The notes: a model not told the origin generated them from the letters alone. Positions 47,563 to 60,021 are shown, counted from the stretch's first letter. The stretch is 64,000 nt of DNA from Anaeramoeba flamelloides (GCA_027625915.1 JANTQA010000038.1:124001-188000); one strand, 5' to 3'. Numbers and translations: made by a program.

Positions 47563-49431
47563 CTTGAATTTTGGATTTGCGATAAATAAATACAAAAAAT
47601 GAAAACTCTCAAAAAACCAAAAATGTGACAAAATTGTGTTTTGGTTGATAGTTTGTTTTTTTTTTATTGAAATTGTTTTGATTGTAGTATTTTCTTTGTT
47701 GAAAAAAAAACAAACTTATTTTGATGAGACTTTTTTCCAATTTTTCTGTGAAAGGAAATATTTTGTTTACTAATAAATTCATAAAATTGTTTTTAACTTT
47801 TTAGTTCACTTTCCTTGTTTTTGAAAATGTTTTTGGTAACCTTGAAAAACCTAATTTTATTGTTGTTGCTCCGAATACAAAGAAAACTTGTAAATTAGTT
47901 GACAACAAGACTATTTTTGGAAAAAAAATCTTTTGCAAGAAAAGGTTTTAAGATCTTGAAAAATTCAAACGAAAAAGCTAAAAAAAATTTTTAGAAATTT
48001 ATCTGTATTGTATTATTGGATCAATAAAAATAAAATTTGAACGAAATAATTTTCAAAAGTACAGAAACTACCTTTGGCTAAACAATAAATTTTGTTAAAA
48101 GAAGTATTATCAAATTCTTTCAACATTTTTTACTTTTCAAAGTATTGCCCAAATTTTATACTTTGTGAGAACTGATATCTAATAAAACAAAATGAAAAAA
48201 TTCTTTAAGAGATTCTTGGGGAAAGGAAGAATAAAATGATTAAATTTTTGATGCAAAAACTTTTCAAAATTTCCGAACAGAACAATTACAATTTAAAATA
48301 GAATTTTTCCTCTTACATTTATTTTCCAATTAATAAATGAAAATTTATATTTCAAGTCGAAAAATGAATATTAATTATTACTGCTACAATCAAATTAACA
48401 GAGTAAAAATTTTCTCTTAGAGTTAACTAAGAAAGTTTAATTTATTGTCTAAAAATATCATTTCTAAAAGATGTTATAAAGATCTTTGGTTTTACTTTTC
48501 ATTATAAACCAGAAAAATATTTTGGGATGTGAACTAAAAATTTTCATTTTTTGAGTGGAAAATAATAGTATTTTCGACTTTTTAGATGAAATTATATTTA
48601 TAGGATTATTCTAAACAGTACTAGATTGTTAAATAAAGTAAAAAGGAAGAGGAATCGAGGTATTTTGATTTTGATATTTGAAGGGTAATTTTTAGAATTC
48701 AAATTGAATAAATTTTGTTTTTTATTTCATCAAGTAAAAAAAAAAAAAAAAAAGTGGATTTCTTGGGGTTTTCTATTCTATCTGTAAAATTCTATGATTT
48801 TAAAATGAAACAGAAAAATCAAGAAAAGTTTATATGTTTTTTTCCAGAATTCAAACCATGATAAAACAATCAACTCTTTTATTCTATAATTTTGAATTTT
48901 AGAAATGCTAATGTCTGTGTTTTTGGGGCTTTCTGTTTTTTTTCCCCCAAAATATATTGATTTTGAAATGAATTAAAAATAATGAAAAATACCAAAAAAT
49001 ATAATAAGAGGAATTTAACATCCCTTAAAGTATAGAAATAAAAAAAAAAAAGATTTTAATTTGTTTTTTTAAAATGGTTTTATATGGATAACTATGTTAT
49101 AGAAATGAAATATTTGATCTAAAGCAAAAAAATTATTCAATTTAAAAGGTATGTCGATAAATAAATAATATTTTTTTATAAACGAATCCACATTGCCTAA
49201 GACTTATGTGTACAACCGAAGTTGAAAAATAAGGCCTATTGAGAATAATATTACATAAAAGAATAATGAACAAATTCAAAAATTAAAAGTTTTGTATTTT
49301 CATGAAATTGCTAATAATCTTAAATTATGAGAAAAGAAATTAGAAAGTATCAACTATTAATCAAATAACTTAGAAGAATTAGAAATTGGGTTTGATAAAT
49401 AGTAAATCAAATAACTAGAAAAAAGTACCAG
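47563..49431. other. Intergenic upstream of RBX1
   Basis: AT-rich. The first few hundred bases should hold the RBX1 promoter. No other gene supported. Confidence 0.5.
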
Positions 49432-49893
49432 TTGAGCTGCACCCGGGTTTTGTAGAATTCAAAAGAATTGAATAAAACCAAAGATTTAACTCAAATCTTT
49501 TAAATATGGAAAAATCAACGATTTTTGCTTTTAATTTGTAAAATAAAACAAAATTTTAGAATTTTTCTTATTATTCCCCAAATAAAAAAAAAAGTTTTGT
49601 TAGGTTTTCCAATATTTAAAATAATTGGGTTAAATTTTTAGTTTTATTCTACAGCCGGTTCCACTTTTAAGGTACAAACTTCAACAAAATTTAAGGTACA
49701 ATAAAAATTTCAAATGAAGGCACAAAATTCAAATTCTGGTAAAATAATTTTGAAAAAAAAAAATTATAAAATTTATGCTTTAATTTGAGATTTTTTTGTG
49801 CCTCAAATTTCCTTGAAAGTTTCTACTTTAAATTTGGAATTGACTATATTCTTTTAAATTCTGGAAAACCTGGTACTTGGCTGTACTACTCAA
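49432..49893. repeat. Family D foldback with a MITE inserted in its hairpin
   Basis: The left end has the TAGAATTCAAAAGAATTG hairpin (49448-49514). The right end reads GGAAAACCTGGTACTTGG, an inverted family D end. A second hairpin (AGGTTTTCCAATATTTAAAA.. and its partner TTCTTTTAAATTCTGGAAAA) is split by the MITE at 49652-49846. This gives a clear insertion order. Confidence 0.6.
49652..49846. mobile_element. Palindromic MITE (family A), copy 5
   Basis: Begins CAGCCGGTTCCACTTTTAAG after TA; the right end is TTGACTA before TA. Diverged arms. It sits in the loop of a family D hairpin. Confidence 0.75.
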
Positions 49894-50211
49894 TATTAAT
49901 TAAAAATTATTGAGATTTAATATAATATTAATATATAGTTATGTCATCAAGTGTAGCCAAGTACCATTGGGTGACTATGATTTTTTTGATTTTTTTAAAA
50001 GGAAAGAAATTTTAATAAATTTTCGTTTTATTTCATAAAGTAAAAACAAAACATATCGGTGAATTTCTTATGGTTTTGTGGTTTTATTTGTAAAACATGT
50101 CGATTTTTTTGGATAAATAATAACTCAAGAGCGCCTGAAGGTGAAGAATATTTACAATGAGGGGGGATTAATTCGATTTTAAACTTAAAAATTTACAAAA
50201 TTATTAAAATA

Positions 50212-50300
50212 CAGCCAGTTCAAATTTTAAGACACAGACTTTCAAGGAAATTTGAGGCACAAAAAAATCACAAATTAAAGTAAATTTTTTTGGAATTTTT
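50212..50300. mobile_element. Half copy of the family A MITE
   Basis: Only the left arm is left (CAGCCAGTTCAAATTTTAAG, then CTTTCAAGGAAATTTGAGGC). The right arm is absent. About 370 bp from copy 5. Confidence 0.65.
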
Positions 50301-51056
50301 TTTTATTTTTGGAATTAAAAAAAAACTTCAGAAAGTGTCTTCAAAGAACCAAGTTTTTTTATTTTATTTTTATTTATTTTATTTTTAGACGAAAAAACAA
50401 ATATTTCTAGTGCCTAGAAGCTGAATATTAAAATTATAATTTTTTTATTATAATAGATAACTTCAATTAATAAAAATATTTATTTTCAAAATTTGATTTT
50501 TAATGGGGAATCATTTTTGAAATGAAGTTTATATTAACTTGCTCAAACAATTACCCACTTATAAACAATCTATGGTCTTAATTGGTAGAACTTCTTATTC
50601 TGGGAAACATCGCCACAATACACGCCTAAACAAAAATAAAATTATTCTGAGTAACAAATTGAAACTGTCTTTTTCGAAGAGCTTTCGAGAAAACTCATAT
50701 AATTTGTAAAATTTCAGCAATCAAACTGGGTGGATTTAGTTAACAGGGAGTTTGTATATAAGATATAAACAGGATCCACAAACCACATAGGCACACTTTA
50801 TCTTTTGAATAACTTCATCACAAAATATATTCAAATTGAGAAAGAAAACAATCAAGATTAGAATTCGTTACTTTGATTTCTTTTGTTTTGAAAATTCCAT
50901 ATTTTTTAAAGTAGTCTTTGAGAATATTTGTGTAAAAAAATATCCAAGACTGAAATTGTTACTCGGAAAATGTTTTACCCTTTCTTTACAATTTTCAAAA
51001 AAAAACCAAAATTTTAAATTTTAACACTATCTCTTTATTCACTCTTCTTAAAAGTC
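50301..51056. other. Intergenic with a coding-like minus-strand stretch
   Basis: On the minus strand at about 50965-50822 a frame preceded by TTTCAG encodes balanced residues (NILKDYFKKYGIFKTKEIK is part). It might be a further exon of the small gene at 51057-51665 or debris. Not assignable. Confidence 0.25.
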
Positions 51057-51665
51057 TCAGTTATGTTGCCTTTCTGAAGTGTAAATCCAAATGTCCTGAA
51101 AATTACTATTGTACTGAAAAAGTATTGGAAAATAAAATTTTGTAATTTTTCTTTTCACAAAACTGTCATTTGGTAAAATTTGGAACAATTGATTGGATGT
51201 TCCTACAAATTGTTTTTTACCTGAACAAAAAAGGAACTGTATTTGGTAATATTCGGGTATGTTAAAACTTTGTTGAATAGAAACATGAGGAGAGGCAATG
51301 TTCTGATAATTGCCAAATAAAATGAACAAAATTTTCTTTTAGCTGTTTTACAATTTCAAACCCAAGTAGAAAGATAAGAGTGAGCCAAATCATTAAATAC
51401 CCCCATTTCTAAAAGGAGAATCAAGAAGTTCAATCGATTTGTAGAATTAAATCATTAAAATTTTCCTTGATTTCCAACTTTTTTTTCGAAAGAAGAAAGA
51501 AAGTATTGGTTATTTTTTTTTTTTTTTTTATTAATTAACAGAAATTCCAAAGTAGAAAAAGAACAATATTTGATCTACTCTGTCTTCTCAAGTGGCTGTA
51601 AAATATTGAAACTGCTTACCAATTACATTCAACTGATGCTTTAGAATTTTAGCTTCATTTTCCAT
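51057..51665 (-). CDS. Possible small three-exon gene, function unknown
   Basis: Exon 1 is 51665-51620 (MENEAKILKHQLNVI, donor G|GTAAGC). Exon 2 is 51408-51362 (after TTTTAG; encodes GVFNDLAHSYLSTW). Exon 3 is 51302-51057 (after TATCAG; includes NIASPHVSIQQSFNIPEYY, ends SERQHN). The three join in frame to 112 aa with balanced composition, unlike the chance frames around it. The second intron would be only 59 bp with a GTTTGA donor, which is weak. I recognise no family. It could instead be a fragment of a longer gene. Confidence 0.33.
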
Positions 51666-51721
51666 TTTGTTTTCGCTATTTTTACTTAACTTTGCAAAAA
51701 GAATTGAACATTTTATTGGCG

Positions 51722-53095
51722 TAAGGGAGTAGCCACGGTAAAGAAAAATTTTTCACTTTTGTGCAATTCTGAAGAGGATCAGAAAATAACATTTTTTTAC
51801 TCTGGTTGTACCTCATTCGTTTTTATTATTTAAAGTACTTCATTCATTAGATTTTTGAAATTTTTTTTTCAAAGTCTCAAAGAAATTGCCACAATAGAAT
51901 GTTGAGTTGAATTACTTAAAATAGTGTTTTGAATGTTGAATGACTTATCTTTTATTCTTCTCTCAACATTCTATTGTGGCATTTAATTTTTTTCATTTTT
52001 TATTTTTTTCATCATTTTTTGAGATTTTTTTTAATCCTGACAACATAAAGCAATTAGAAATATTTTTTATTAGTGGCATTTAGGATTAATTGATTTTGTT
52101 TCAAAAGAACAAAAATATTACAATTGAGAGAATATAAAAGGAAACATAAATGGGACTTAAATAGCTAGAAAGAATTCCAAAATTAGAATAATTAAGTAGA
52201 ATTATTACTTGTTAGGATTTTAAATCGTTGGGTTTAGTGGAATTGGAGAAGTGAATATGATTATATGTTATCAAAGTTTAAACCACAAAATAGATACAAG
52301 TTTTATTCAAAGAATCTGAAATTATCTTTTCCCCAGAAAAAAAAACTAAAACTCCATTCCAAAAATTTGGACACATCTAAAATCAAAAATAGTGAAACAA
52401 AAACTCAATTTACTATATTCTCCCAAACGTAAGATAAAACAACATTTAAGTTACCCAGTTTTAATGTTTTTATCAATAATCATTTTAATCCAAATCAAAG
52501 AAAAGAATATAAAACAAAAAATCAAAACAAGTGTGTCCAAAATAATAGAAAGAGTTTGAACAAAAAATATATTGGTAGATTTGTTAAAATTACACCAACA
52601 ATGGTTGATCGATCAAATGATAAGATACCATGCACCGGTTGTATGTGGATTTATCAATTGAAGAAACTCAACTGTAACCATCTATCAACCATCTATAAAA
52701 AATTTTCAGATCGAACTAAACAGATTAAGTAACTGAAAAAAATAAAATGAAAACAAAAACAAAAAACACAAAAAAATGATATAGTTTGTTGAATTAAAAT
52801 TAATTTCCAAATTGATGTAAATCATGTTTTTGCTATTTTTCCAACTGTTTAAACTGTGTCCAAATTAATCGAATTAAGTTTATTTTAATAAAAAAATAAT
52901 TATAAAAAAAAAACTAAACTATTTTATCAATTAAATCTCTTTTTTTTTTATTGTTGAACAGTACTAAAAAAAAAATCAAATAATTTTTTTAAAAAAATTT
53001 TTAGAGAATCTACGATCACATGCCACTAAAATAAAATGTTCTTATCTCATCTCTCCCAAATTTTTATCATGTCTTATGGTGTAGCTACTCCCTTA
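51722..53095. mobile_element. Decayed DNA transposon with TAAGGGAGTAGC termini
   Basis: Left terminus TAAGGGAGTAGCCACGG and right terminus in inverted form (GTAGCTACTCCCTTA). About 1.37 kb. No transposase frame survives that I can see. Inside are a 93-bp hairpin-bounded segment (51888-51980, arms GCCACAATAGAATGTTGAG) and a second element with TGTGTCC-type ends (52529-52866). Superfamily not determined. Confidence 0.5.
52529..52866. repeat. Dispersed repeat with TTTGGACACA-type ends, copy 1
   Basis: Ends TGTGTCCAAAAT.. and ..CTGTGTCCAAATT, with a further TTTGGACACA at 52366-52375. The body (GGTTGATCGATCAAATGATA) aligns with 59384-59720. GGACACA-type ends are common in Tc1-like transposons, so a Tc1-derived non-autonomous element is likely. 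Confidence 0.4.
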
Positions 53096-54698
53096 AACGT
53101 TCAAGAGCCTTTGTAAATTTTTTTTGGTTTTCAAAGTCTACTTTGACAAGAACTCTTTTGTAAAAGTGGAGTTAGGCAATTTCAAAAAGTAAACAAAGTT
53201 AAATATGTTTAACATTTCTTAAAACTAATCAGTATTTGCCTTTCAGTCTTCAAAATCGTTTTTGTGAAATAGTACAATTATTAATTTCGAATCTTTTGAA
53301 AGATAAAAATAACCAAATTGTCTTAGTTTATGAAATTTACCAAGTGTATCAACCTTTGAATCAAAATAGTTGGTTTTGTCTTTTTGTCAAAACATTCTTC
53401 ATTTTTCTCAAATTCTCATTTGGAATTGTGATCTTTTGTGGAAAATTGAAGGATAAATAATTTGAAAAAGGAATTCTTGAATAATCCTATTTCGAATTTA
53501 ACTCGTTTAACATTTATTGCTTTACCAACTCTCTTTTCTTCAAATAAATAACTCCTCAAGATCATAAATGTTTTTTTTCTTTTGATCTTATTCTTCAGGA
53601 TTCCAAAAAGAATCAAAATTGGTTGCCATTATTAAAGAGTTGTGTTTTTGTTTTCATTTACAGTTCAAAAAATCGCTATCGTTTAATTTTTTTTGTTTCT
53701 CGAAGAAATTTTATTTTCGCTTTTTTGAGAATAATAGTAACCCAAAATTAACCACCAAATGTCTTCAACAACCAATTCAGTTTTCTCAAAACCCGTTATT
53801 GATATTCCAAAAATCAGAACTTTTTCCATTTTATTACAAAAAATGGAAAAATATTTCTTATTAACAAATAAATTAAGAAAAAGAATTCAGTTATAATATT
53901 TATTATTTTGATCAAGATTACATCTTTAGACTTAAAAAATCACCTTAATGTGAAAAGTTGAATTCAAGTAAAATGTCGAAAACTTGTTTTGTCGAAATTT
54001 ATTCTACTTTTTGCCAAAAAGCAAATTTACTATAATAAAAAAAAATCAGAATTTGCAATTGAAAGAAACTGAATGGACTATCATTTGAAAAAGATATGAA
54101 AACCAATTTCTTCTTTTTGGATAAAATCCATTTTTATTTTGCAAGTAAGAAATTGACATGAATTCTCGAAAAGACTTTAAAACTGTTGTGTTTTCCGAAA
54201 ACTGAATTATTTTTTGATTTAATGATCAATAGTGTATCTTTATGATCAAAAAAAAAAACTTGACAAATTTTGTAATTTTTAAAAAATAAAAAAGATAATC
54301 TTGAATTTTGATCGGCTTTTCTTCCAAACCAATTGTCTATTTTGCTAATATTTCTGATTATCAAATCTTCTGATATTTTTTCCAAATTCGATACAAATAT
54401 AAATTATTGAAAAATAAAGTTTATAAAGTAATTAAAATCGTAATGATTCTCAATCACCGCTTTTCGTTTGGATTTATTTTTTGATTTGTTGAAATTTTCT
54501 TGTAATTCAAAAACCAAAAAAATCAAATTCTTTGGGAATTTATTTAATTCTGAAAACCGTGGGTTTACTTTCTACTTTTCAATATTTTGTAAAATTGTAA
54601 AACTTTTAAAAATTCTCACGTAAAAACAAGATTCATTTTTTTTCAAAGATTTTAAAAAAAAAACTTTATTTTAATTTTTACTACAAAACTTTACACAT
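53096..54698. other. Intergenic with coding-like stretches, unassigned
   Basis: The + strand frame 53236-53460 follows a good acceptor (TTTGCCTTTCAG) and has a balanced first half (LQNRFCEIVQLLISNLLKD). The frame at 53619-53864 + follows TTATTCTTCAG. Neither has a credible ATG exon, and the only phase-fitting ATG upstream lies in the transposon end. They may be remnants of a gene broken by the transposon. I cannot name them. Confidence 0.25.
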
Positions 54699-56358
54699 AT
54701 GTCAACTCAAAACAAATCTGTTGTTGTTTTAATGGGAGATGGATCTGGTAATTTTATTTTCTTTGCAAAATAAAAAAAAAAAAAAAAAAACTCATCTAAA
54801 TTGCTTCCTATTTATAATTTGTAATCTAAATTACTTCTCATAGTTGGAAAATCCTGTTTAACCATCCAATACATCCAAAACCGATTTATTAACGAATACG
54901 ATCCCACAGTTGGTAAATCTTTTTTTCTCAAATATTTTCTTTTTGAATTTTGCCCAACGAATTCTCATTATAAAAAAAAAAAAATGTAACATTTATTTCT
55001 CTTCTTTTTTCATAAATATAATAGCTGAGTGTTATAACAAAATGGTTATTGTTGACAACATACCATCCACTCTTCAAATAATGGACACCGCCGGGCAACG
55101 AGAATACCATTACATGGAAGATGATTATTTCACTAAAGGAGAGGGCTTTATGTTTGTCTTTAGTTTAACATCTTCTTCAAGCTTAAAAAGAATTAAAGAT
55201 ATGCACACCCGCCTTTTACAAGTCCGATCAGCTCCTGTTTGTGTTTTAGTTGGAAACAAAAGTGGTATGTATTTCATTTAAATAATTTCTTGAGTTTTTT
55301 TTTGCAATTTATTGATTTAAGGGCAATTTTATCAAACAGTTGAAAAATTTTCCAAAATACTATTGAGGTAACAATAATTAAATGAAAAATATTTTTATTT
55401 CAAGTTCCTTAAATGTGTTTTGCTTCAAATTTGTTGAAAAAAACACAAAATCTCCACAAAGAAAAACTAGTTCTGACACTTTTGGAGAAATTTGATTAAG
55501 CACTCTACTTGAACTTTGAGACATAATTTTTAACTGGTTTAATTTGATTTTAGCATTCATAACAAAGAGGTGAACAACTTTTTCTAAATGTATTAGATCA
55601 TAAAAGACAAATTTCATCATCCATTCTAACTTCTTTTGGGATCTTGTTCAAAATTAACTACAATTCGAAAATAATTGATTTAAAAGAGTGTGTATTATAA
55701 GTTTAAAAAGTGTTTCTAAAACATGCGAATTCGACATTTATAGACAGTTTTAATTCAACTTTATAAAAATTCAAAGCGCACACTCTTTTAAAAAGTTATA
55801 ATTGGAACATCAGTCTTTTTTAGAATGAAAATTTTTTCTAGATTGCCAATACCTAGTGCTTTGAAAAAAAGCAAATTGCGTTTACTTTTATGAAATTGTA
55901 TTTTTATATTTTTTTTTGCCTGTTATTTATATTAATTGATTTTTTTGATTATTCTTTATTCCCATAACTCAACAAAAAACTAAAATACAAAACACAATTT
56001 ATATAGATTTAAATTCAGAAAGACAAATCTCGCGAAAAGAGGCCGAAGCAGTTGCAAAGAAAATAAAACTTCCATACTTTGAAACGTTTGTATTTTTAAT
56101 TTACCTCTTTTGCTTTTTACGGTTTATCATCTAAATAATAATTCTGAAACTTAAAAATTAATATTTTCAAAATATATACATCTTTACTTCTCAAATTATA
56201 GATCTGCAAACACACGTGAAGGAGTTACTAGGAGCTTTGAAACAATCATCAGATTGATCAGAAATTTTAAAAAAAAAGGTGGTTTGAAAAAAGATCTCAA
56301 AACCAAGAAAGGAGATGATCTTACCGATCACAAATCAGGATGTTGTACAATAATTTAA
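54699..56358 (+). CDS. Ras-family small GTPase, five exons
   Basis: Exons: 54699-54747, 54844-54912, 55025-55264, 56007-56085 and 56202-56358. All phases fit and acceptors end in TAG; the product is 197 aa. The P-loop is GDGSVGKS. Switch I is EYDPTVAECY. Switch II is DTAGQREYHY with the catalytic Gln kept. The guanine motifs are NKSD and ETSAN. A basic C-terminal region ends GCCTII, a CaaX box with a second Cys that could be palmitoylated; the final Ile suggests geranylgeranylation. Ras proteins switch between GTP and GDP forms at membranes. The effector loop differs from canonical DPTIEDSY (Ala and Glu at the two acidic positions), so its partners may differ. Intron 3 is 742 bp and holds a small inverted repeat; the others are 95-116 bp. 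Subfamily within Ras not resolved. Confidence 0.9.
55679..55792. repeat. Small inverted-repeat segment in the Ras gene intron 3
   Basis: TTAAAAGAGTGTG at the left and CACACTCTTTTAA at the right, about 114 bp apart. It could be a tiny MITE. Single copy in the window. Confidence 0.45.
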
Positions 56359-57487
56359 AAATTTAATAATATTTTGAATGATATAATTGGGATATACATT
56401 CTTCCCTTTTTCTGTTTAGGTTTCAAAATTATTATTGTTGTTTTTAAATTTAAAAACTGTTTACAATTTTTATTTTTTTAATATTATTACATGTGATTTA
56501 TTTATATTTTATTAAAAGCCATTTCGTTTACAGGTAAAAACAAAAAGTTTTTAATAGTTCTTCATAAAAATATTCTATTGTTATTGTTAAATCTTTTTAT
56601 TGATGCTTATAAATACTTTTGTGTTTTCATTTTCTTGTGAAATGGCTGTACCATTATTTTTTTATTATACTTATATGCTAATTTTAACCCTTTTCATGTC
56701 TGAAAAATACTTTCCACTTAAAATTGTTTTTCAATTTCAATTGTACTTTGAAAAATCTTTTAATTGTTTTTAGAAATAAAATTTTTTTAGACCTTCATAT
56801 TTTGATTTTACTTTATTTTTTTTTTTTTTTTTTGATTTTTATTTTTATATTTTTTTTCAAGAGAGAACTAACAAATAGATATTTTGAGTTTATCCAAGGT
56901 ATAGCCACTGGATTTAGTTTTCTTCTTATTTGAGCTTTTATCTTATCCCCACAATAATATAATCTTGAAAGAATACCAAAGCTCACCTCTATTGGTTTAA
57001 AAAATTCAAAAGAAATAAGATTTACAAATTAAATCTAATTCACTCAACAAAAATTTTAAAATTTTGAAAAAAAAAAATATAAATTACACCCCAACCTAAT
57101 TACAAAAAATAATCTTTGTGATAAAAAAAGATCATTTTTTTTTGAAGAATTCTAATGAAAGAATATTTGAGAAAAAGAATACAGCCTTTCCAAACCTACT
57201 GCGGAATTTGAAAGACAGAGCAATTAACTTTTTTGTCTCTGTTAAATACAAAAAAAAAATCTTCCGTTTGACACTATCATATACATTTTATGATTTGAGA
57301 TTGGTTTTTTCAAAAAATTTCTTATTTGAAAGATTGAGAAAAAAATCTTGGTTGTTTATGAAATAAATTCAAAAATTCAAAACAAAGTTTCTAAAGATCG
57401 ATGATTGAATTTAATAACCACTCTGGAATTGTCTTGCACTTTGATTTTAAGTTTTTTAGAAATTAAGGATCCACCAAAAACCTTAAA

Positions 57488-57528
<41 letters not shown>

Positions 57529-57990
57529 TAAATAATTCAGACAGTTTCAAGTGAAAAAATCAACTTTTAATATCTTTCCTATGGGAAAATTTTGTTCTAT
57601 TATAAAATTTCACGGTTTTTTAATATGGCTATCAAAATACCTTAAAACTCTGTCAACAAAAAGCTAAGTATGAGATCGAAAATGAATTTTCTGTTTATTA
57701 TAAAAGTCCACAGCAGAGTTGGAATTACTGTAATATTTTTATTTTATTTGATTTAACATTATCCCAACTTGCTAATGTAGTCTTGGTAAATGATATATAT
57801 TTTTTTTTTCAAAACTTACCCCCACCCCGTCTTCTTTGAATAAAGATAATAATTTATCATAAACAAAATTTCAATAAAAAAAGTAAAGTGACAAAATCTA
57901 AAATATGTGGATATTTTAGATATATTAAAAATTTTTATTTTTACTAAATATTTTCATGGTTATTAAATTTTTTAATCAACATATTCATTA
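56359..57990. other. Intergenic between convergent Ras and RhoGEF genes, left part
   Basis: AT-rich. A (TA)n microsatellite occupies about 57490-57525. The frame at 57118-57366 (+) has no family match. Nothing else supported. Confidence 0.5.
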
Positions 57991-58187
57991 CAGTCAGTTC
58001 CACTTTTAAGACACAAACTTTCAACGGAAATAAAGGCACAGAAAAAAATCTCGAATTAATGCACAAAATTCAGATTCTAGTAAAATAAATTGTAAAAAAT
58101 AAAATTACAAAATTTGTGCGTTAATTTGAGATTTTTTTGTTCCTTAAATGTCGTTGAAAGTTTGTGCCTTAAAAGTGGAACAGACTG
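57991..58187. mobile_element. Palindromic MITE (family A), copy 6
   Basis: A 197-bp foldback starting CAGTCAGTTCCACTTTTAAG and ending GTGGAACAGACTG, TA on both sides. Arms well matched. Confidence 0.85.
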
Positions 58188-60021
58188 TATTCATTTATTT
58201 TTTTTAATATTTTAATAGTTATTTTCGAAAAAAAAATAAATAAAAAAAAATAGTTGAGAAATAAGTAATTATTTTATTAAGTATGCATATAAAGAAAATA
58301 TCAATTTAGAGTTTTTATGTTTATCTATTTCCTTTCAAGATTTATTTTCTTTTTTATTAGCAAGAATAACTATAAGTAAAAAAAAAAAAAGAAATAATAT
58401 TTATTAATACAAGAATACTTACACGCGAGAGTATCAATAATTTGAGATTACAAAAGAAATAGCAAAGTGAAAATATACTGATTCTCAAGATAAAAAAAAA
58501 AAAAAAAAAAAATCAAAGAGAAAAAAACGATAGGTGCAAAAATGAACTACCAACTAGACATTAGTGCTTACTTCAAATTATATAATTTTAAATGAAATTA
58601 TCCTTACTTATTATTGATGTTCTAAATAAAACCATCAACTATTTTTTTATTTATCTTTAACCGACTGTCTTTTATTCTTTATTTTTCCAATATATTTTTA
58701 ATGTTGCTGTGTATTTTATGTTTTTTTCTATTTTTTATTTTTTGAAATAATTTTGTATTTTAGCTCGTAAATAAAAAATTGTGAACTTGCCCAATTCTAA
58801 AAATATTTTTTTTTTCATCATCTAAATTACTATTTAACTATTTGTAACCAAATACTGTACGAGAATCTTTGATCTCTCTTCATTACTAATAATAATAAAA
58901 AAAAAAAAACGAATAATAGAAATATAATGTTTCCGCTTCTAAGGTATCCGAATTATTGAGAATTTGATTATTTTTCTATATTTGTAATAGTTATTAATTA
59001 TAATAATCAAGAAGGTTTCCCCTTTCTGTTAATTAACAAGTTGCGAAAGTTATAAAAGGTCGTTTCAGTGTGAAAAAAAAAAGAGTTAAAAAATGCAATT
59101 AAATAAAAAATTTTTTCTATAATAAACAATTTCAAATATATAAGAAAAAACAAATCATTTATTATAAAAATTATAAATATCAATTAACATTTCTTAAACT
59201 AAACCCCAATTCAAAATTTTTAACACATCAAAATTTGAAAAAAAAAAAAAAACTTATTTAATCAATTCAAGAAAATTTACTAAATTAGAGCCATTTACTA
59301 ATTGAAATGTTAACAGTTTTTTATAAATTACAATACCCAAAAAAAAATAAATAATTATCAATACAAATAAATCATGGGTGTGTTAAAAAATTTGGAGAGA
59401 GCAAAACAAAAAAATACATTGCTAAATTTGTTTAAATTCTATTAGGAATTATTGATCGATCATGATTAGATACTACCAACTAATTTTATTAGAGTTCTTC
59501 TATTTGGAACAACTCAATTTGAACATAATATCAATTGTTCAAAAAAATTTTGATCAAACGAAACAAATTACGTAATTCAAAAAATGAAATTAAAACCAAA
59601 AAACTCAAAGATGAAAAAATGATTTTCATATTTTACAAAAATCAAAATTATCTCCAATTTCAATGAAATTGTATTATTGTGATTGTTTGGAACGCTTTAG
59701 CTGTGTGGAAAATTTTGAATTTTAGTTTATAAACACACTCGTGTATACATACACTTGTTTACGAACTTATATACACACAAGCGTAATTATTTGGTCTTGT
59801 TTAATAATTTTAAGATACATAGCAAATTTACAAAAAAAAGTTTATTATTTTTAAACTAAAAAAAATATTTTTTATTTTTATTTTTAATTCTTTTCAGAAA
59901 AAATAAAAATACCTTTCAGAATTTGATTAATAAACCAAATCAAAAAAAAAAAAAAAAAAAAAAAAAATCAAATAATTAAAAGAAAATATACTCATAATAT
60001 ATATATAACTTATAAAATAAT
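58188..60021. other. Intergenic between convergent Ras and RhoGEF genes, right part
   Basis: AT-rich. It holds the second copy of the GGACACA-type repeat (59384-59720) and long A runs at about 58495 and 59942 near the RhoGEF 3' end. No gene supported. Confidence 0.5.
59384..59720. repeat. Dispersed repeat with TTTGGACACA-type ends, copy 2 (diverged)
   Basis: Aligns along its length with 52529-52866 (shared blocks TTGATCGATCA, AATTCAAAAAATGAAATTAAA-like and GCTGTGTGGAAAATT at the end). The ends are degraded. An old copy. Confidence 0.4.

Noticed and set aside
47149-47631. A 160-residue protein starting upstream at 47631, and the Phe-rich frames on the plus strand over the same bases
   Set aside because: The RBX1 start is the ATG at 47562, the tail after 47289 is intron, and the plus-strand frames are mirror images of the Lys/Glu/Arg-rich exon.
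53071-53460. Two-exon gene starting at the ATG at 53071 and joining the frame at 53236
   Set aside because: The phase fits, but the ATG and most of the first exon lie in the terminal repeat of a transposon; the fit is probably chance.
54134-54385. Minus-strand frame of 83 codons with a mixed composition
   Set aside because: No ATG, a stop just upstream, and no recognisable domain.
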